Below are positions 17,944 through 28,443 of a stretch of 40,834 bases of DNA, one piece after another. The stretch comes from Nevskia soli DSM 19509 (GTDB lineage Bacteria > Pseudomonadota > Gammaproteobacteria > Nevskiales > Nevskiaceae). The position numbers were made by a program, and so were the translations under genes. Location of the stretch: contig NZ_JONR01000026.1 of NCBI RefSeq assembly GCF_000711955.1, positions 49,791-90,624 on the forward strand, in the 5' to 3' direction. Positions within the stretch are counted from its first letter, which is position 1. Each line of letters begins with the position of its first letter. The notes under the pieces were generated by a model. That model saw nothing but the letters and a program-made list of their open reading frames with translations. It had not been told where the DNA came from and made no database searches.

Positions 17944-20061
17944 ATGAATCTACTAGCGTCTGAATCCCCCAACGCGCTCGACGCCACCACAGCCATGACC
18001 TCGTCCCCGCCGCAAGTGATCCAGCCCTTCGTCAACCGCGAGCTGTCGCTGCTCGAATTCAACCGCCGCGTACTGGAGCAGGCCAAGGACGAGAGCGTGC
18101 CGCTGCTCGAGCGCCTCAAGTTCCTCTGCATCTCCTGCTCCAACCTCGACGAATTCTTCGAGATCCGCGTCGCCGGCCTGAAGCAGATGATCAAGCTCGG
18201 CACGCCGCTGGTGGGCCAGGACGGCATCACCCCGACCGAGCTGTTCTCCGAAGTCAGCAACCGCACCCACACCCTGGTGGACGAGCAGTACCGGGTGCTG
18301 AACGAGGTGATGATCCCGGCGCTGGAGAAGGAAAAGATCCGCTTCGTGCGCCGCAGCGAGTGGACGCCGGAGCAGGATGCCTGGCTGCGCAGCTACTTCC
18401 AGAACGAGCTGCTGCCGGTGCTGTCGCCGATCGGGCTGGACCCGGCGCACCCGTTCCCGCGCATCCTCAACAAGTCGCTCAACTTCATCGTCTCGCTGAC
18501 CGGCAAGGACGCCTTCGGCCGCAACATCGGCTACGCCATCGTGCAGGCGCCGCGGGCGCTGCCGCGCCTGATCCGCATGCCCAAGGATGTGGCCGGCACC
18601 GGTCCCTGCGACTTCGTCTTCCTGTCCTCGGTGATCCACGCCTACGTCGACGAGCTGTTCCTCGGCATGCAGGCCAACGGCTGCTACCAGTTCCGCGTCA
18701 CCCGCAACTCCGACCTGCTGGTCGACGAGAATGAGGCGGAAGACCTGCTGGAAGCGCTGGAAGGCGAGCTGTCGCAGCGCCAGTGGGGCGACACGGTGCG
18801 CCTTGAAGTGGCGCACAACTGCCCCGAGCACATGTCGCTGTACCTGATGGAAGAACTGAGCCTGGGCCCGGCCGACCTGTACCAGTGCCAGGGTCCGGTG
18901 AACCTGATGCGCCTGATGGCCCTGCCCGACCTGATCGACCGGCCGGAACTCAAGTACACCCCTTTCGTGCCGCGCGTGCCCAAGGCCCTGACCGGCGACA
19001 TGTTCGCGGCGATGCGCAAGCACGACCACCTGCTGCAGCATCCCTACGACTCCTTCGGCCCGGTGCTGGACCTGCTGCGCAGCGCCGCCAAGGACCCCAA
19101 CGTGCTGGCGATCAAGCAGACGCTGTACCGCACCGGCGCCAAGTCCCCCGTGGCGGAGGCGCTGATCCAGGCCGCCCGCGCCGGCAAGGAAGTGACGGTG
19201 GTGGTGGAGCTGCGCGCCCGCTTCGACGAGGCCGACAACATCTCCCTGGCGGAAGCGCTGCAGGAAGTCGGCGCCCACGTCGTCTACGGCGTGGTCGGCT
19301 ACAAGACCCACGCCAAGATGATGCTGATCGTGCGCCGCGAGGAAGGCGTGCTGCGCCAGTACGCGCACCTGGGCACCGGCAACTACCATCCCAAGACCGC
19401 GCGCCTCTACACCGATTACGGCCTGCTCACCGCCGACCCGGCGATCTGCAAGGACGTGCACGGCGTGTTCCTGCAGCTGACCAGCCTGGGCAAGGTGAGC
19501 AAGCTCAACCGCCTGCTGCAGTCGCCCTTCACCCTGGCCAAGGGCATGCGCGACCGCATCGAGCGCGAGATCGGCCACGCCGCCAAGGGCAAGAAAGCGC
19601 ACATCATCGCCAAGATGAACGCCCTGGTGGAGCCGGAGATGATCCAGGCCCTGTACCAGGCCTCGCAGGCCGGCGTGCAGATCGACCTGATCGTGCGCAG
19701 CATGTGTTCGCTGCGGCCGGGCGTGCCTGGATTGTCCGAGAACATCCGCGTGCGCTCCATCATCGGCCGCTTCCTCGAACACCCGCGCGTGTTCTACTTC
19801 GCCAACGGCGGCGACCACGAGCTGTGGCTGTCCAGCGCCGACTGGATGGAGCGCAACCTGTTCCGCCGCGTCGAAGTCGCCTTCCCGGTGCTGGACAAGA
19901 AGATCCGCGAGCGCGTCATCGACCAGCTGCAGGCCTACCTCGACGACACCGCCTCGAGCTGGCTGCTGCAGCCGGACGGCACCTACCAGCGCGCGCCCAG
20001 CGAGCCGGGCGCCAAGAGCGTGCAGGTGAAGCTGCTGGAAGAGATTCTCGGCAGCGCGTAG
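17944..20061 (+). CDS. ppk1: Polyphosphate kinase 1
   Basis: About 705 aa, making polyphosphate from ATP, usually at the inner membrane. Domains in order: N domain (FVNRELSLLEFNRRVLEQA, SNLDEFFEIRVAGL), head domain, then C1 and C2 PLD-like catalytic domains. The autophosphorylated histidine is in YGVVGYKTHAKMMLIVRREEG, and YRTGAKSPVAEALIQAARAGKEVTVVVELRARFDEADN and LGTGNYHPKTARLYTDYG are also conserved. The start is uncertain: ATG 17926, 17944 and 17995 are all open and none has a good ribosome site; 17995 aligns best with the E. coli N-terminus. Convergent with ppx, which degrades its product. A candidate Pho box precedes it. Confidence 0.95.
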   Translation: MNLLASESPNALDATTAMTSSPPQVIQPFVNRELSLLEFNRRVLEQAKDESVPLLERLKFLCISCSNLDEFFEIRVAGLKQMIKLGTPLVGQDGITPTELFSEVSNRTHTLVDEQYRVLNEVMIPALEKEKIRFVRRSEWTPEQDAWLRSYFQNELLPVLSPIGLDPAHPFPRILNKSLNFIVSLTGKDAFGRNIGYAIVQAPRALPRLIRMPKDVAGTGPCDFVFLSSVIHAYVDELFLGMQANGCYQFRVTRNSDLLVDENEAEDLLEALEGELSQRQWGDTVRLEVAHNCPEHMSLYLMEELSLGPADLYQCQGPVNLMRLMALPDLIDRPELKYTPFVPRVPKALTGDMFAAMRKHDHLLQHPYDSFGPVLDLLRSAAKDPNVLAIKQTLYRTGAKSPVAEALIQAARAGKEVTVVVELRARFDEADNISLAEALQEVGAHVVYGVVGYKTHAKMMLIVRREEGVLRQYAHLGTGNYHPKTARLYTDYGLLTADPAICKDVHGVFLQLTSLGKVSKLNRLLQSPFTLAKGMRDRIEREIGHAAKGKKAHIIAKMNALVEPEMIQALYQASQAGVQIDLIVRSMCSLRPGVPGLSENIRVRSIIGRFLEHPRVFYFANGGDHELWLSSADWMERNLFRRVEVAFPVLDKKIRERVIDQLQAYLDDTASSWLLQPDGTYQRAPSEPGAKSVQVKLLEEILGSA

Positions 20062-20072
20062 CCGATGCGATA

Positions 20073-20157
20073 GTAGGTTGGGGTGAGCGCAGCGAACCCC
20101 AACGTCTTCGACTCGGGCCGTGCAATGTTGGGGTTCGCTACGCTCACCCCAACCTAC
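20073..20157. repeat. Long inverted repeat between ppk1 and ppx (GTAGGTTGGGG type)
   Basis: Arms 20073-20103 and 20128-20157 pair over about 30 bases with one difference (GTAGGTTGGGGTGAGCGCAG and complement). Each arm is itself a palindrome (TTGGGG...CCCCAA). It sits between two convergent genes and could block read-through both ways. It is related in layout to the GTAGGTCGG REPs. Confidence 0.85.
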
Positions 20158-20190
20158 AAGTAGTCGCGGGCCGGGCCGCGCCCGCCGTGC

Positions 20191-21735
20191 TCACTCGAAG
20201 CGCAGCCGGTAGTCCGCCGCCACCAGGTACTTCGCCTCCAGCTCCAGGTCCTCCCGCGTCAGCGGGTGCCGGTCCAGCCAGCCCGGCCGGAACTGCAGCC
20301 GCACGGTCCTGGCCGAGGCCTCGATCTGCAAGGGGATGCGCAGGCCCGGGGTGCGCGAGCGGTGCAGCAGCACCGCCAGCCGGAACAGGATCGCCAGCTT
20401 CTGCACCATGGGCTTCCACACCTCCGGCAGGTCCTCCAGCGCCCCCTGGGCGAACTTGCCGCGTTGCAGCCGCACCAGCGCCGCCAGCAGCTTCTGGTCG
20501 GTCAGGGAGAAGCCGAACATCTCGGCGTGGCGCAGGATGTATTCGCCGTGGCGGTGCGAGCCGTCATGGGCGATGACCAGGCCGATCTCGTGCAGCAGGG
20601 CGGCCCATGCCAGCAGGCGCGCGGCCTCGCCGCCCTGCAGGTTCCACGTCGGCGCCACCTGTTCCAGCAGCTTCAGCGCCGAGCGCTCGATCTCGCGCGC
20701 ATGGGCACGGTCGACCCCGTAGCGCTCCGCCGTGGCTTCCACCGAGCGGCTGCGCACGTCGCGGTCGGAGAGGCGGCCGAGCAGATCGTAGATCACGCCC
20801 TCGCGCAGGGCGCGCTCCGAGGTCTCCATCTTCTTCAGGCCGAGGCTGTCGAACACCCCGGCCAGCACCGCGATGCCGCCGGCGAACACCGGCCGGCGGT
20901 CCTCGCGCAGCCCGGGGAAGTCGAAGCGGTCGACGCGGCCGGCGCGTACCGCCAGGTCCAGGGTCTTGTCCAGGGCCTCGCGGGTGATCAACTCGTCGGT
21001 CCAGCCCTGCCCCATCATCACGCGCCAGGCACCGCGCACCGTGCCGCTGGCGCCGATGGCCACATCCCAGCCGGCGGCGCGGTAGCGCCGCTCGACGAAT
21101 TCCAGCTCCACCCGCGCCGCCAGCCGCGCCTCGCGCATGCGCGCCCGCGTCACCTCGCCGTCGCCGAAGAAACGCTGGGTATGGGTGACGCAGCCCAGCG
21201 CCATGCTCTCCATCAGCCGGGGCTCACCCAGGCGGCCGACGATCAGCTCGGTGCTGCCGCCGCCGATGTCCACCACCAGGCGGCGCGGCCGCGGCTCGCC
21301 CATGCCGTGGGTGACGCCGCTGTAGACCAGGCGCGCTTCCTCGACGCCGGAAATGATCTCGATCTCGTGGCCCAGCGCCCGCTCCGCCGCGGCGGTGAAA
21401 GCCCCGCCATCCTGCAAGCGGCGCAGGGTATTGGTGCCGACCACGCGCACCCGCTGCGGCGCGATGCCCTGCAGGCGCTGGCCGAAGCGCGACAGGCAAT
21501 CCAGGGCGCGCGCCTGCGCCTCCGGGGTGAGCCGGTTCTTCGCGTCCAGGCCGGCGCCCAGGCGCACGGCGTCGCGCAGGCGGTCGATCACCTGCAACTG
21601 GCCGCCGCTTTCGCGCGCCACCATCATGTGGAAGCTGTTGGAGCCCAGGTCGACCGCCGCCACCTCGCCGCCGGGCTCGCTTCTGGAGCGCGTCGCGGAA
21701 GCACGCCGCAGGCGCGGCACGATGCCGTTTTTCAA
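20191..21735 (-). CDS. ppx: Exopolyphosphatase (Ppx/GppA family)
   Basis: A 514-aa enzyme removing terminal phosphate from polyphosphate, or hydrolysing pppGpp in GppA relatives. N-terminal ASKHA ATPase fold: AAVDLGSNSFHMMVARE, GVEEARLVYSGV and VVDIGGGSTELIVG. The C-terminal HD-type domain has LLHEIGLVIAHDGSHRHGEYILRHAEMFGFS. Length favours the two-domain Ppx form. The start is taken as TTG 21735, preceded by GGAGG; upstream frame to 21876 has no homology. The partner ppk1 is convergent, so the polyphosphate synthesis and breakdown genes are adjacent but transcribed separately. It is divergent from the cytochrome pair. Confidence 0.94.
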   Translation of the reverse strand: MKNGIVPRLRRASATRSRSEPGGEVAAVDLGSNSFHMMVARESGGQLQVIDRLRDAVRLGAGLDAKNRLTPEAQARALDCLSRFGQRLQGIAPQRVRVVGTNTLRRLQDGGAFTAAAERALGHEIEIISGVEEARLVYSGVTHGMGEPRPRRLVVDIGGGSTELIVGRLGEPRLMESMALGCVTHTQRFFGDGEVTRARMREARLAARVELEFVERRYRAAGWDVAIGASGTVRGAWRVMMGQGWTDELITREALDKTLDLAVRAGRVDRFDFPGLREDRRPVFAGGIAVLAGVFDSLGLKKMETSERALREGVIYDLLGRLSDRDVRSRSVEATAERYGVDRAHAREIERSALKLLEQVAPTWNLQGGEAARLLAWAALLHEIGLVIAHDGSHRHGEYILRHAEMFGFSLTDQKLLAALVRLQRGKFAQGALEDLPEVWKPMVQKLAILFRLAVLLHRSRTPGLRIPLQIEASARTVRLQFRPGWLDRHPLTREDLELEAKYLVAADYRLRFE

Positions 21736-22000
21736 GCGGCCTCCGGTGGGCTGATGGAGTTCCGGACACAGGGGCCGGGGAGCGACAGTCGAAGCATGGC
21801 AAAGGCTGTGGGCGGGCTCGCGCGCACTATACCCGAAGCCCGCTGTAGCGCCGGTGACACACTGCCGCGGCCGCACCCGGCGTGCAAAGCGCCCCGTTGC
21901 GGGCTTTTACCCGGCTGCCGATTGACTGGAGCCCCCGTTTCCACGAGCATATTGCGACTTCGCGGCCGGGCCGCGCAGCTTTGCCATTGGAGACTCCACG

Positions 22001-22333
22001 ATGAAAGCAGTGCGATGGGGCATGCTTGCCCTCACCGCCACCTTGATGTGCGCTACGGTCGCGCAGGCGGATGGTGACCCGGCGGCTGGCCGGCAGAAGT
22101 TCTATACCTGCGTCGGCTGCCACGGCATCCCGAACTACAACAACGCCTACCCGGCCTACCGCGTGCCCAAGCTCGGCGGCCAGAATGCCGAGTACATCGC
22201 CAACGCGCTGAAGGAATACAAGAGCGGCGAGCGCAGTCACCAGACCATGCACGCCCAGGCCATGTCGCTGTCCGACCAGGACATCGCCGATATCGCCTCC
22301 TACCTGTCGACGGCGCCGGAAAAGAAGGACTGA
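22001..22333 (+). CDS. Class I cytochrome c, first of a pair
   Basis: A 110-aa exported mono-heme cytochrome c: signal peptide 1-23 (ending TVAQA), heme site CVGCH at 37-41, and a likely Met ligand in HAQAMSLSDQDI, as in c553/c4-type domains. Periplasmic electron carrier. The downstream gene encodes a similar single-heme domain 2-8 bases after its stop; together they resemble a split cytochrome c4. The terminal oxidase or other partner is not in the window. Confidence 0.92.
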   Translation: MKAVRWGMLALTATLMCATVAQADGDPAAGRQKFYTCVGCHGIPNYNNAYPAYRVPKLGGQNAEYIANALKEYKSGERSHQTMHAQAMSLSDQDIADIASYLSTAPEKKD

Positions 22334-22341
22334 GGATGAGC

Positions 22342-22683
22342 ATGAACAAGATTGTCCTGGCCGCCCTGAGCCTTGCCGTCGTCGCCTCGGCCCACGCCGA
22401 AGCCCCGGCCAAGCCCGACAAGGTGATCGTCTGCGCCGCCTGCCACGGCGAGAACGGCGTCGCCACCCAGCCGATGTATCCCAACCTGGCAGGCCAGCAG
22501 GCCAACTACATCGAGCACGCCCTGCACGCCTACAAGAGCGGCGAACGCAAGAACCCGATCATGGGCGGCCAGGTCACCGGCCTCAGCGATGCGGATATCA
22601 AGCAGCTCGCAGCCTGGTTCTCGTCGCAGCCGGCGAAGGACTACGTGCCGGATATCGACGGGCCCGTCGGCGGCAAGAAGTAA
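22342..22683 (+). CDS. Class I cytochrome c, second of a pair
   Basis: A 113-aa exported mono-heme cytochrome c (an ATG at 22336 is also possible; GAGG is better placed for 22342). The signal peptide ends near AHAEA. The heme site is CAACH, followed by GENGVATQPMYPNLAGQQANYIEHALHAYKSGERKNPIMGGQVTGLSDADIKQLAAWFSSQ, the c4/c553 pattern with an axial Met in PIMGGQ. Translationally close to the first cytochrome and probably co-expressed with it. It ends before a bidirectional terminator. Confidence 0.92.
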   Translation: MNKIVLAALSLAVVASAHAEAPAKPDKVIVCAACHGENGVATQPMYPNLAGQQANYIEHALHAYKSGERKNPIMGGQVTGLSDADIKQLAAWFSSQPAKDYVPDIDGPVGGKK

Positions 22684-22703
22684 GCTTTTGCGGTAACCGA
22701 AAA

Positions 22704-22726
22704 GCCCCGCAACGCGGGGCTTTTTT
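22704..22726. terminator. Bidirectional intrinsic terminator (cytochromes / rpoD)
   Basis: GCCCCGC-AAC-GCGGGGC followed by six T on the plus strand and preceded by four A, so it serves both convergent transcripts. Confidence 0.93.
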
Positions 22727-22738
22727 GTGGGCGCCGAC

Positions 22739-24586
<1,848 letters not shown>

Positions 24587-24664
24587 CAACTGTTTCTCAA
24601 TGGCGGAGCCTGGTGCATAAAAACTCGGCTCAATACACGAATTTTATACTTTGCTTCTAGCAGT

Positions 24665-26404
24665 TTAGACCAATCTTGCGTCCGAAAGTTGACGGGTAAT
24701 CTGCTCCAGTTCCGCCGTCTCGGCGGAGGCCAATTCCCGCTCCCGGGCCAGTTCCAGCAGGACCTGGGCGCGGCCGCGCAGGGCCTTCATCCGCAGGTGG
24801 CCGATGGTATCGGCGAACTCCTGGCCGATCGCCGCCTCGTCCAGCTGCTCCTCCACGCCGATGATGCGGTTGAGGGCCGCCCCCTTGGGGGTATCGCGCC
24901 ACAGTTCCAGCAGCTGTCCCGCATGGCTGTCGGGGTGCTCGTGGAAGAATTCAATCGCCTCCACCAGCATGTCGATGCCCGGCTGGGGCATCGCCGCCAG
25001 CTGGCCGACATGGGCCACGCCCTGCGCCATGTCCGGGCGCTCCAGCAGCAGCTGCAGGGCGCGCTTGATCGGCCGGGCGCCGGGGGATTCGGTGCGCCCG
25101 GAAGGGGCCGGCCGGCCGGACGCCGCCGCCCGCTCGTGCCCGGTCAGCAGGGCGTCCAGGTCGGCCCGCCCGAGCCGGGTCAGGTGCTCCAGCTCGCTGA
25201 CGATGACGCTGCGCAACGGTCCCTCGCGCATCCGCTCCAGGTGGGGCCGCGCCAGGCCCACCAGGCGGGCGCGGCCGTCACGGGTGCCGAGGTTGACCTC
25301 CTTCTTCAGCTCGCCCAGCAGGAAGTCGCTGAGGCTCATGGCCTGCCCCACCAGCCCGCGGAAGGCCTCGGCGCCGATCTCCTGCACCAGCGTGTCCGGA
25401 TCGTGTCCGTCCGGCAGGAACATGAAGCGGCACTCGCGCCCCTCGTGCACCTCCGGCAGGGCCTGCTCCAGCGCCCGCCAGGCGGCGGAGCGGCCGGCGC
25501 GGTCGCCGTCGAAGCAGAACACCACGCGCGGCGTGGACTTGAACAGCAGCGACAGGTGGTCGCGGGTGGTGGCGGTGCCCAGGGTGGCGACGGCGTTGCG
25601 GATGCCGTGGTGGGCCAGCATCACCACGTCCATATAGCCTTCCACCACCATCAGGAAGGGCAGGTCTGCCTTGCTCGACTGCTTGGCCTCGTACAGGCCG
25701 AACAGGTTGCGCCCCTTGTGGAACAGCGGCGTTTCCGGCGAATTCAGGTACTTGGCGGGATCGTTGGCCAGGGTGCGGCCGCCAAAGGCGATGACCCGGC
25801 CGCGCGTGTCGCGGATCGGGAACATGACGCGGTTGCGGAAACGGTCATAGGCGCCGCCGCTGTCGCGCTGGATCAGCAATCCGGCGGTGAGGGCGTATTC
25901 GGGATCGGGGAACAGCCGCGCCAGCGCATCCCAGGACTCCGGCGCATAGCCGATGCCGAACAGCTTGGCGGTGTCGCCGCCGAGGCCGCGTTTCTTCAGG
26001 TACTCGATCGCCGGCTGGTGGGTTTTCAGCTGCGTGCGGTAGAAGCGCTCCGCCGCCGCCAGCGCGTCCAGCGGCCCTTCCAGCACCAGCTGCTCGCTGT
26101 GGCCGCCCTCGCGCGGCACCTGTACCCCGGCGCGCTTGGCCAGCTCCTCCACCGCCTCGACGAAGCTGAGGCGGTCGTTCTCCATCAGGAAATTGATCGC
26201 CGTGCCGTTCTTGCCGGAGGAGAAGCAGAAAAACATCTGCTTCGCCGGCGAGACGAAGAAGGAGGGCGATTTCTCGTTGGTGAAGGGCGACAGCCCCTTG
26301 AATTCCTTGCCCGCGCGCTTCAGCTCCACGCGCGTGCCGATCACCTCGACGATGTCGGTGCGCGAGAGCAGATCCTGGATGAAGCCTTGGGGAATTCGGG
26401 ACAT
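24665..26404 (-). CDS. dnaG: DNA primase DnaG with degenerate zinc-binding domain
   Basis: A 579-aa primase of normal length. The N-terminal zinc-binding domain keeps its fold pattern but not its ligands: the canonical CPFH reads SPFT (39-42) and CFGC reads CFSS (60-63), leaving one of the four usual ligands. The catalytic TOPRIM core is intact: LMVVEGYMDVVMLAHHGIRNAVATLGTA and VVFCFDGDRAGRSAAWRALEQALP. The C-terminal DnaB-binding domain is present. It makes replication primers. Loss of zinc ligands may alter template recognition or fidelity, or structure may be kept without metal. It stands 107 bases downstream of yqeY and upstream of rpoD. Confidence 0.96.
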   Translation of the reverse strand: MSRIPQGFIQDLLSRTDIVEVIGTRVELKRAGKEFKGLSPFTNEKSPSFFVSPAKQMFFCFSSGKNGTAINFLMENDRLSFVEAVEELAKRAGVQVPREGGHSEQLVLEGPLDALAAAERFYRTQLKTHQPAIEYLKKRGLGGDTAKLFGIGYAPESWDALARLFPDPEYALTAGLLIQRDSGGAYDRFRNRVMFPIRDTRGRVIAFGGRTLANDPAKYLNSPETPLFHKGRNLFGLYEAKQSSKADLPFLMVVEGYMDVVMLAHHGIRNAVATLGTATTRDHLSLLFKSTPRVVFCFDGDRAGRSAAWRALEQALPEVHEGRECRFMFLPDGHDPDTLVQEIGAEAFRGLVGQAMSLSDFLLGELKKEVNLGTRDGRARLVGLARPHLERMREGPLRSVIVSELEHLTRLGRADLDALLTGHERAAASGRPAPSGRTESPGARPIKRALQLLLERPDMAQGVAHVGQLAAMPQPGIDMLVEAIEFFHEHPDSHAGQLLELWRDTPKGAALNRIIGVEEQLDEAAIGQEFADTIGHLRMKALRGRAQVLLELARERELASAETAELEQITRQLSDARLV

Positions 26405-26472
26405 GGATAGCGCTACTGTAGATCAGTCGGCACTGACTGAGCAGGAGGCTAGTGGACCGCTTGTTTGAACAG

Positions 26473-26494
26473 GCGGCGCCGGGGATGGCGCCGC
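26473..26494. other. GC-rich stem-loop between yqeY and dnaG
   Basis: GCGGCGCC / GGCGCCGC perfect 8-bp stem with a 6-base loop, in the 107-base gap. No T-tract follows on the minus strand, so it is more likely an mRNA processing or attenuation structure than a terminator. Confidence 0.45.
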
Positions 26495-26511
26495 GCTTGC
26501 CAGGACGACAG

Positions 26512-26958
26512 CTATCCCAGCTTTCCCTTGATCAGCCCGGACAGCTTGCCCATGTCCGCCTTGCCCGCCACCTTCGGCTTGAGCCAGGCCATCACCTTGC
26601 CCATGTCCTTGCCGCCGGCGGCGCCGGTCTCGGCAATCGCCTGGGCGATGAGGGCATCGACTTCGGCGGCGGTGAGCTGCTGCGGCAGGTAGGCCAGCAG
26701 CAGGGCGATTTCCTGCGCTTCCTTGTCTGCCAGCTCGGGGCGGTTGCCGCTGCGGTACTGCGCTTCGGAATCGCGGCGCTGCTTGACCATCTTCTCGATG
26801 GCGGAGATCACCACCGCGTCGGTCAACTCGACCGCGTCGACCACTTCACGCTGCTTCATCTCGGCGGTGAGCATGCGCAAGGTGCTGACGCGCGCCTTGT
26901 CGCCGGCCTTCATCGCGGTCTTCACGTCTTCCGTGATGCGCGTCTTGAGATCGGTCAT
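26512..26958 (-). CDS. yqeY: GatB/YqeY domain-containing protein
   Basis: A 148-aa free-standing YqeY protein (RITEDVKTAMKAGDKARVSTLRMLTAEMKQREV, IEKMVKQRRDSEAQYRSGNRPELADKEAQEIALLLAYLPQQLT, AAGGKDMGKVMAWLKPKVAGKADMGKL). It is related to the tail domain of GatB, which grips tRNA in the amidotransferase; the role of the free form is uncertain. Commonly sits between rpsU and dnaG, as here. A terminator-like hairpin lies directly upstream, so it is probably transcribed by read-through. Confidence 0.93.
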   Translation of the reverse strand: MTDLKTRITEDVKTAMKAGDKARVSTLRMLTAEMKQREVVDAVELTDAVVISAIEKMVKQRRDSEAQYRSGNRPELADKEAQEIALLLAYLPQQLTAAEVDALIAQAIAETGAAGGKDMGKVMAWLKPKVAGKADMGKLSGLIKGKLG

Positions 26959-26975
26959 AGGCTTTCTCCAATAGA

Positions 26976-27005
26976 AAAATCCGCCCCGAAGCCGGTGCGG
27001 ATTTT
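26976..27005 (-). terminator. Internal intrinsic terminator after rpsU
   Basis: On the minus strand AAAATCCGC...GCGGATTTT(TC) forms a stem with a T-run, between rpsU and yqeY. This corresponds to the partial terminator that in E. coli lets S21 be made in excess over primase and sigma-70. Confidence 0.8.
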
Positions 27006-27077
27006 CGATAAGCTTTGGTGAGTGTTCACGCCGGGGTTGCCAGCGTGGCGCCCGTCACAAGGACAGGCTACAACTCA

Positions 27078-27293
27078 TTAATACATCCGGACCTGGCGGG
27101 AGGTCTCGCGCGATACGCGCTTGGCCTGACGCTTCACGGCAGCAGCGCGCTTGCGCTTGCGCTCCTGGCTCGGCTTCTCGAAGAACTCGTGCGAGCGCAG
27201 GTCGGTGAGGACACCGGCCTTCTCACAGGTGCGCTTGAAACGGCGCAGTGCGACTTCAAACGGCTCATTTTCGCGGACGCGGACGCTCGGCAT
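27078..27293 (-). CDS. rpsU: 30S ribosomal protein S21
   Basis: A 71-aa basic ribosomal protein (MPSVRVRENEPFEVALRRFKRTCEKAG, then an Arg/Lys-rich tail ERKRKRAAAVKRQAKR), the same length as E. coli S21. It acts in the 30S subunit during initiation. First gene of the macromolecular-synthesis operon, with its own sigma-70 promoter (27345-27373) and an attenuating terminator just after it. Confidence 0.97.
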   Translation of the reverse strand: MPSVRVRENEPFEVALRRFKRTCEKAGVLTDLRSHEFFEKPSQERKRKRAAAVKRQAKRVSRETSRQVRMY

Positions 27294-27344
27294 ATGCCAT
27301 CACTCTCGAAACAGAAAAGGGTTGCCCCCATTGAAGGGCCCGAG

Positions 27345-27373
27345 ATTCTAAGTGTTTCCGACCTGTAAAGCAA
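27345..27373 (-). promoter_or_regulatory. Sigma-70 promoter for rpsU operon
   Basis: On the minus strand TTGCTT (27373-27368), a 17-base spacer, then TAGAAT (27350-27345), about 50 bases before the rpsU start. The -10 matches 5 of 6; the -35 is weak. The divergent tsaD start is only about 30 bases away. Confidence 0.6.
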
Positions 27374-27405
27374 AGCCCACCCCTTTCCCTCACAATACCC
27401 GCCCC

Positions 27406-28443
27406 ATGGGCACCCTTGGCACCATCCTCGGCATCGAAACCTCCTGCGACGAGACCGCCGCGGCCGTTTATGACGGCGGGCGCGGGCTGCTGGCGCACGT
27501 GCTGCACAGCCAGGCGGCGATGCACGCCGAATACGGCGGGGTGGTGCCGGAACTGGCGGCGCGCGACCATGCCGGCCGCATCCACGGCCTGGTGGCCGAA
27601 ACCCTCAAGGCCGCCGGCCTCAAGCTGCAGGATCTCGACGGCATCGCCTACACCGCCGGCCCCGGCCTGATCGGCGCCCTGCTGGTCGGCGGCTCCTTCG
27701 CCGCCGGGCTGGCAGCGGCCACCGGCGCCCGTTTGATCCCGGTGCACCACCTGGAGGGGCACCTGCTGGCGCCGATGCTGGAGACGCGCCGGCCGGAATT
27801 CCCGTTCCTGGCCCTGCTGGTCTCCGGCGGCCACACCATGATCGCCCGGGTCGACGGGGTGGGCGCCTACGCCATCCTGGGCGAAACCCTGGACGACGCC
27901 GCCGGCGAGGCCTTCGACAAGACCGCCAAGCTGCTCGGCCTGCCCTACCCCGGCGGCCCGCAGCTGGCCAGGCTGGCGGAAAGCGGCAAACCCGGCCGTT
28001 TCCGCTTCACCCGCCCGATGACCGATCGTCCGGGGCTGGAATTCAGCTTCAGCGGCCTGAAAACGGCGGTGCTGACCGCCCTGCCCAAGGACGCCGACAT
28101 CCAGACCCGCGCCGACCTGGCCCTGGCCTTCGAGGAGGCGGTGACCGATACCCTGGCCATCAAATGCCACCGCGCCCTGCAGGAGACCGGCCTGAAGCGC
28201 CTGGTGGTGGCCGGTGGCGTCGGCGCCAACCGCCGCCTGCGCGGCAAGTTCGCGCAGATGGAGCGGCGCGGCGAAGCCGAGATGTACTTCGCCCGTCCGG
28301 AATTCTGCACCGACAATGCCGCCATGATCGCCTACGCCGGCTGGGCCCGGTATACCGAGGCGGAAGGCGCCGGCAGCGGCATCCTGGCGCGGGCCCGCTG
28401 GCCGCTGCATGAACTAAAACCACCACAGGCGAGCGCCGCATGA
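27406..28443 (+). CDS. tsaD: tRNA threonylcarbamoyladenosine transferase TsaD
   Basis: A 345-aa ASKHA-fold enzyme that transfers the threonylcarbamoyl group to A37 of ANN-decoding tRNAs, working with TsaB and TsaE. Signature: GIETSCDETAAAVYD at the N-terminus, metal-binding HHLEGH (His 115, His 119), VSGGHTMIARV and GGVGANRRLR. The start is ATG 27406, where homology begins; the frame is open upstream to 27352. Divergent from rpsU, the usual gammaproteobacterial arrangement, and overlaps folB by ATGA. Confidence 0.97.
   Translation: MGTLGTILGIETSCDETAAAVYDGGRGLLAHVLHSQAAMHAEYGGVVPELAARDHAGRIHGLVAETLKAAGLKLQDLDGIAYTAGPGLIGALLVGGSFAAGLAAATGARLIPVHHLEGHLLAPMLETRRPEFPFLALLVSGGHTMIARVDGVGAYAILGETLDDAAGEAFDKTAKLLGLPYPGGPQLARLAESGKPGRFRFTRPMTDRPGLEFSFSGLKTAVLTALPKDADIQTRADLALAFEEAVTDTLAIKCHRALQETGLKRLVVAGGVGANRRLRGKFAQMERRGEAEMYFARPEFCTDNAAMIAYAGWARYTEAEGAGSGILARARWPLHELKPPQASAA

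Noticed and set aside
26976..27005. Riboswitch before yqeY
   Set aside because: A single stem with a T-run immediately after rpsU is explained by the known internal terminator of this operon.
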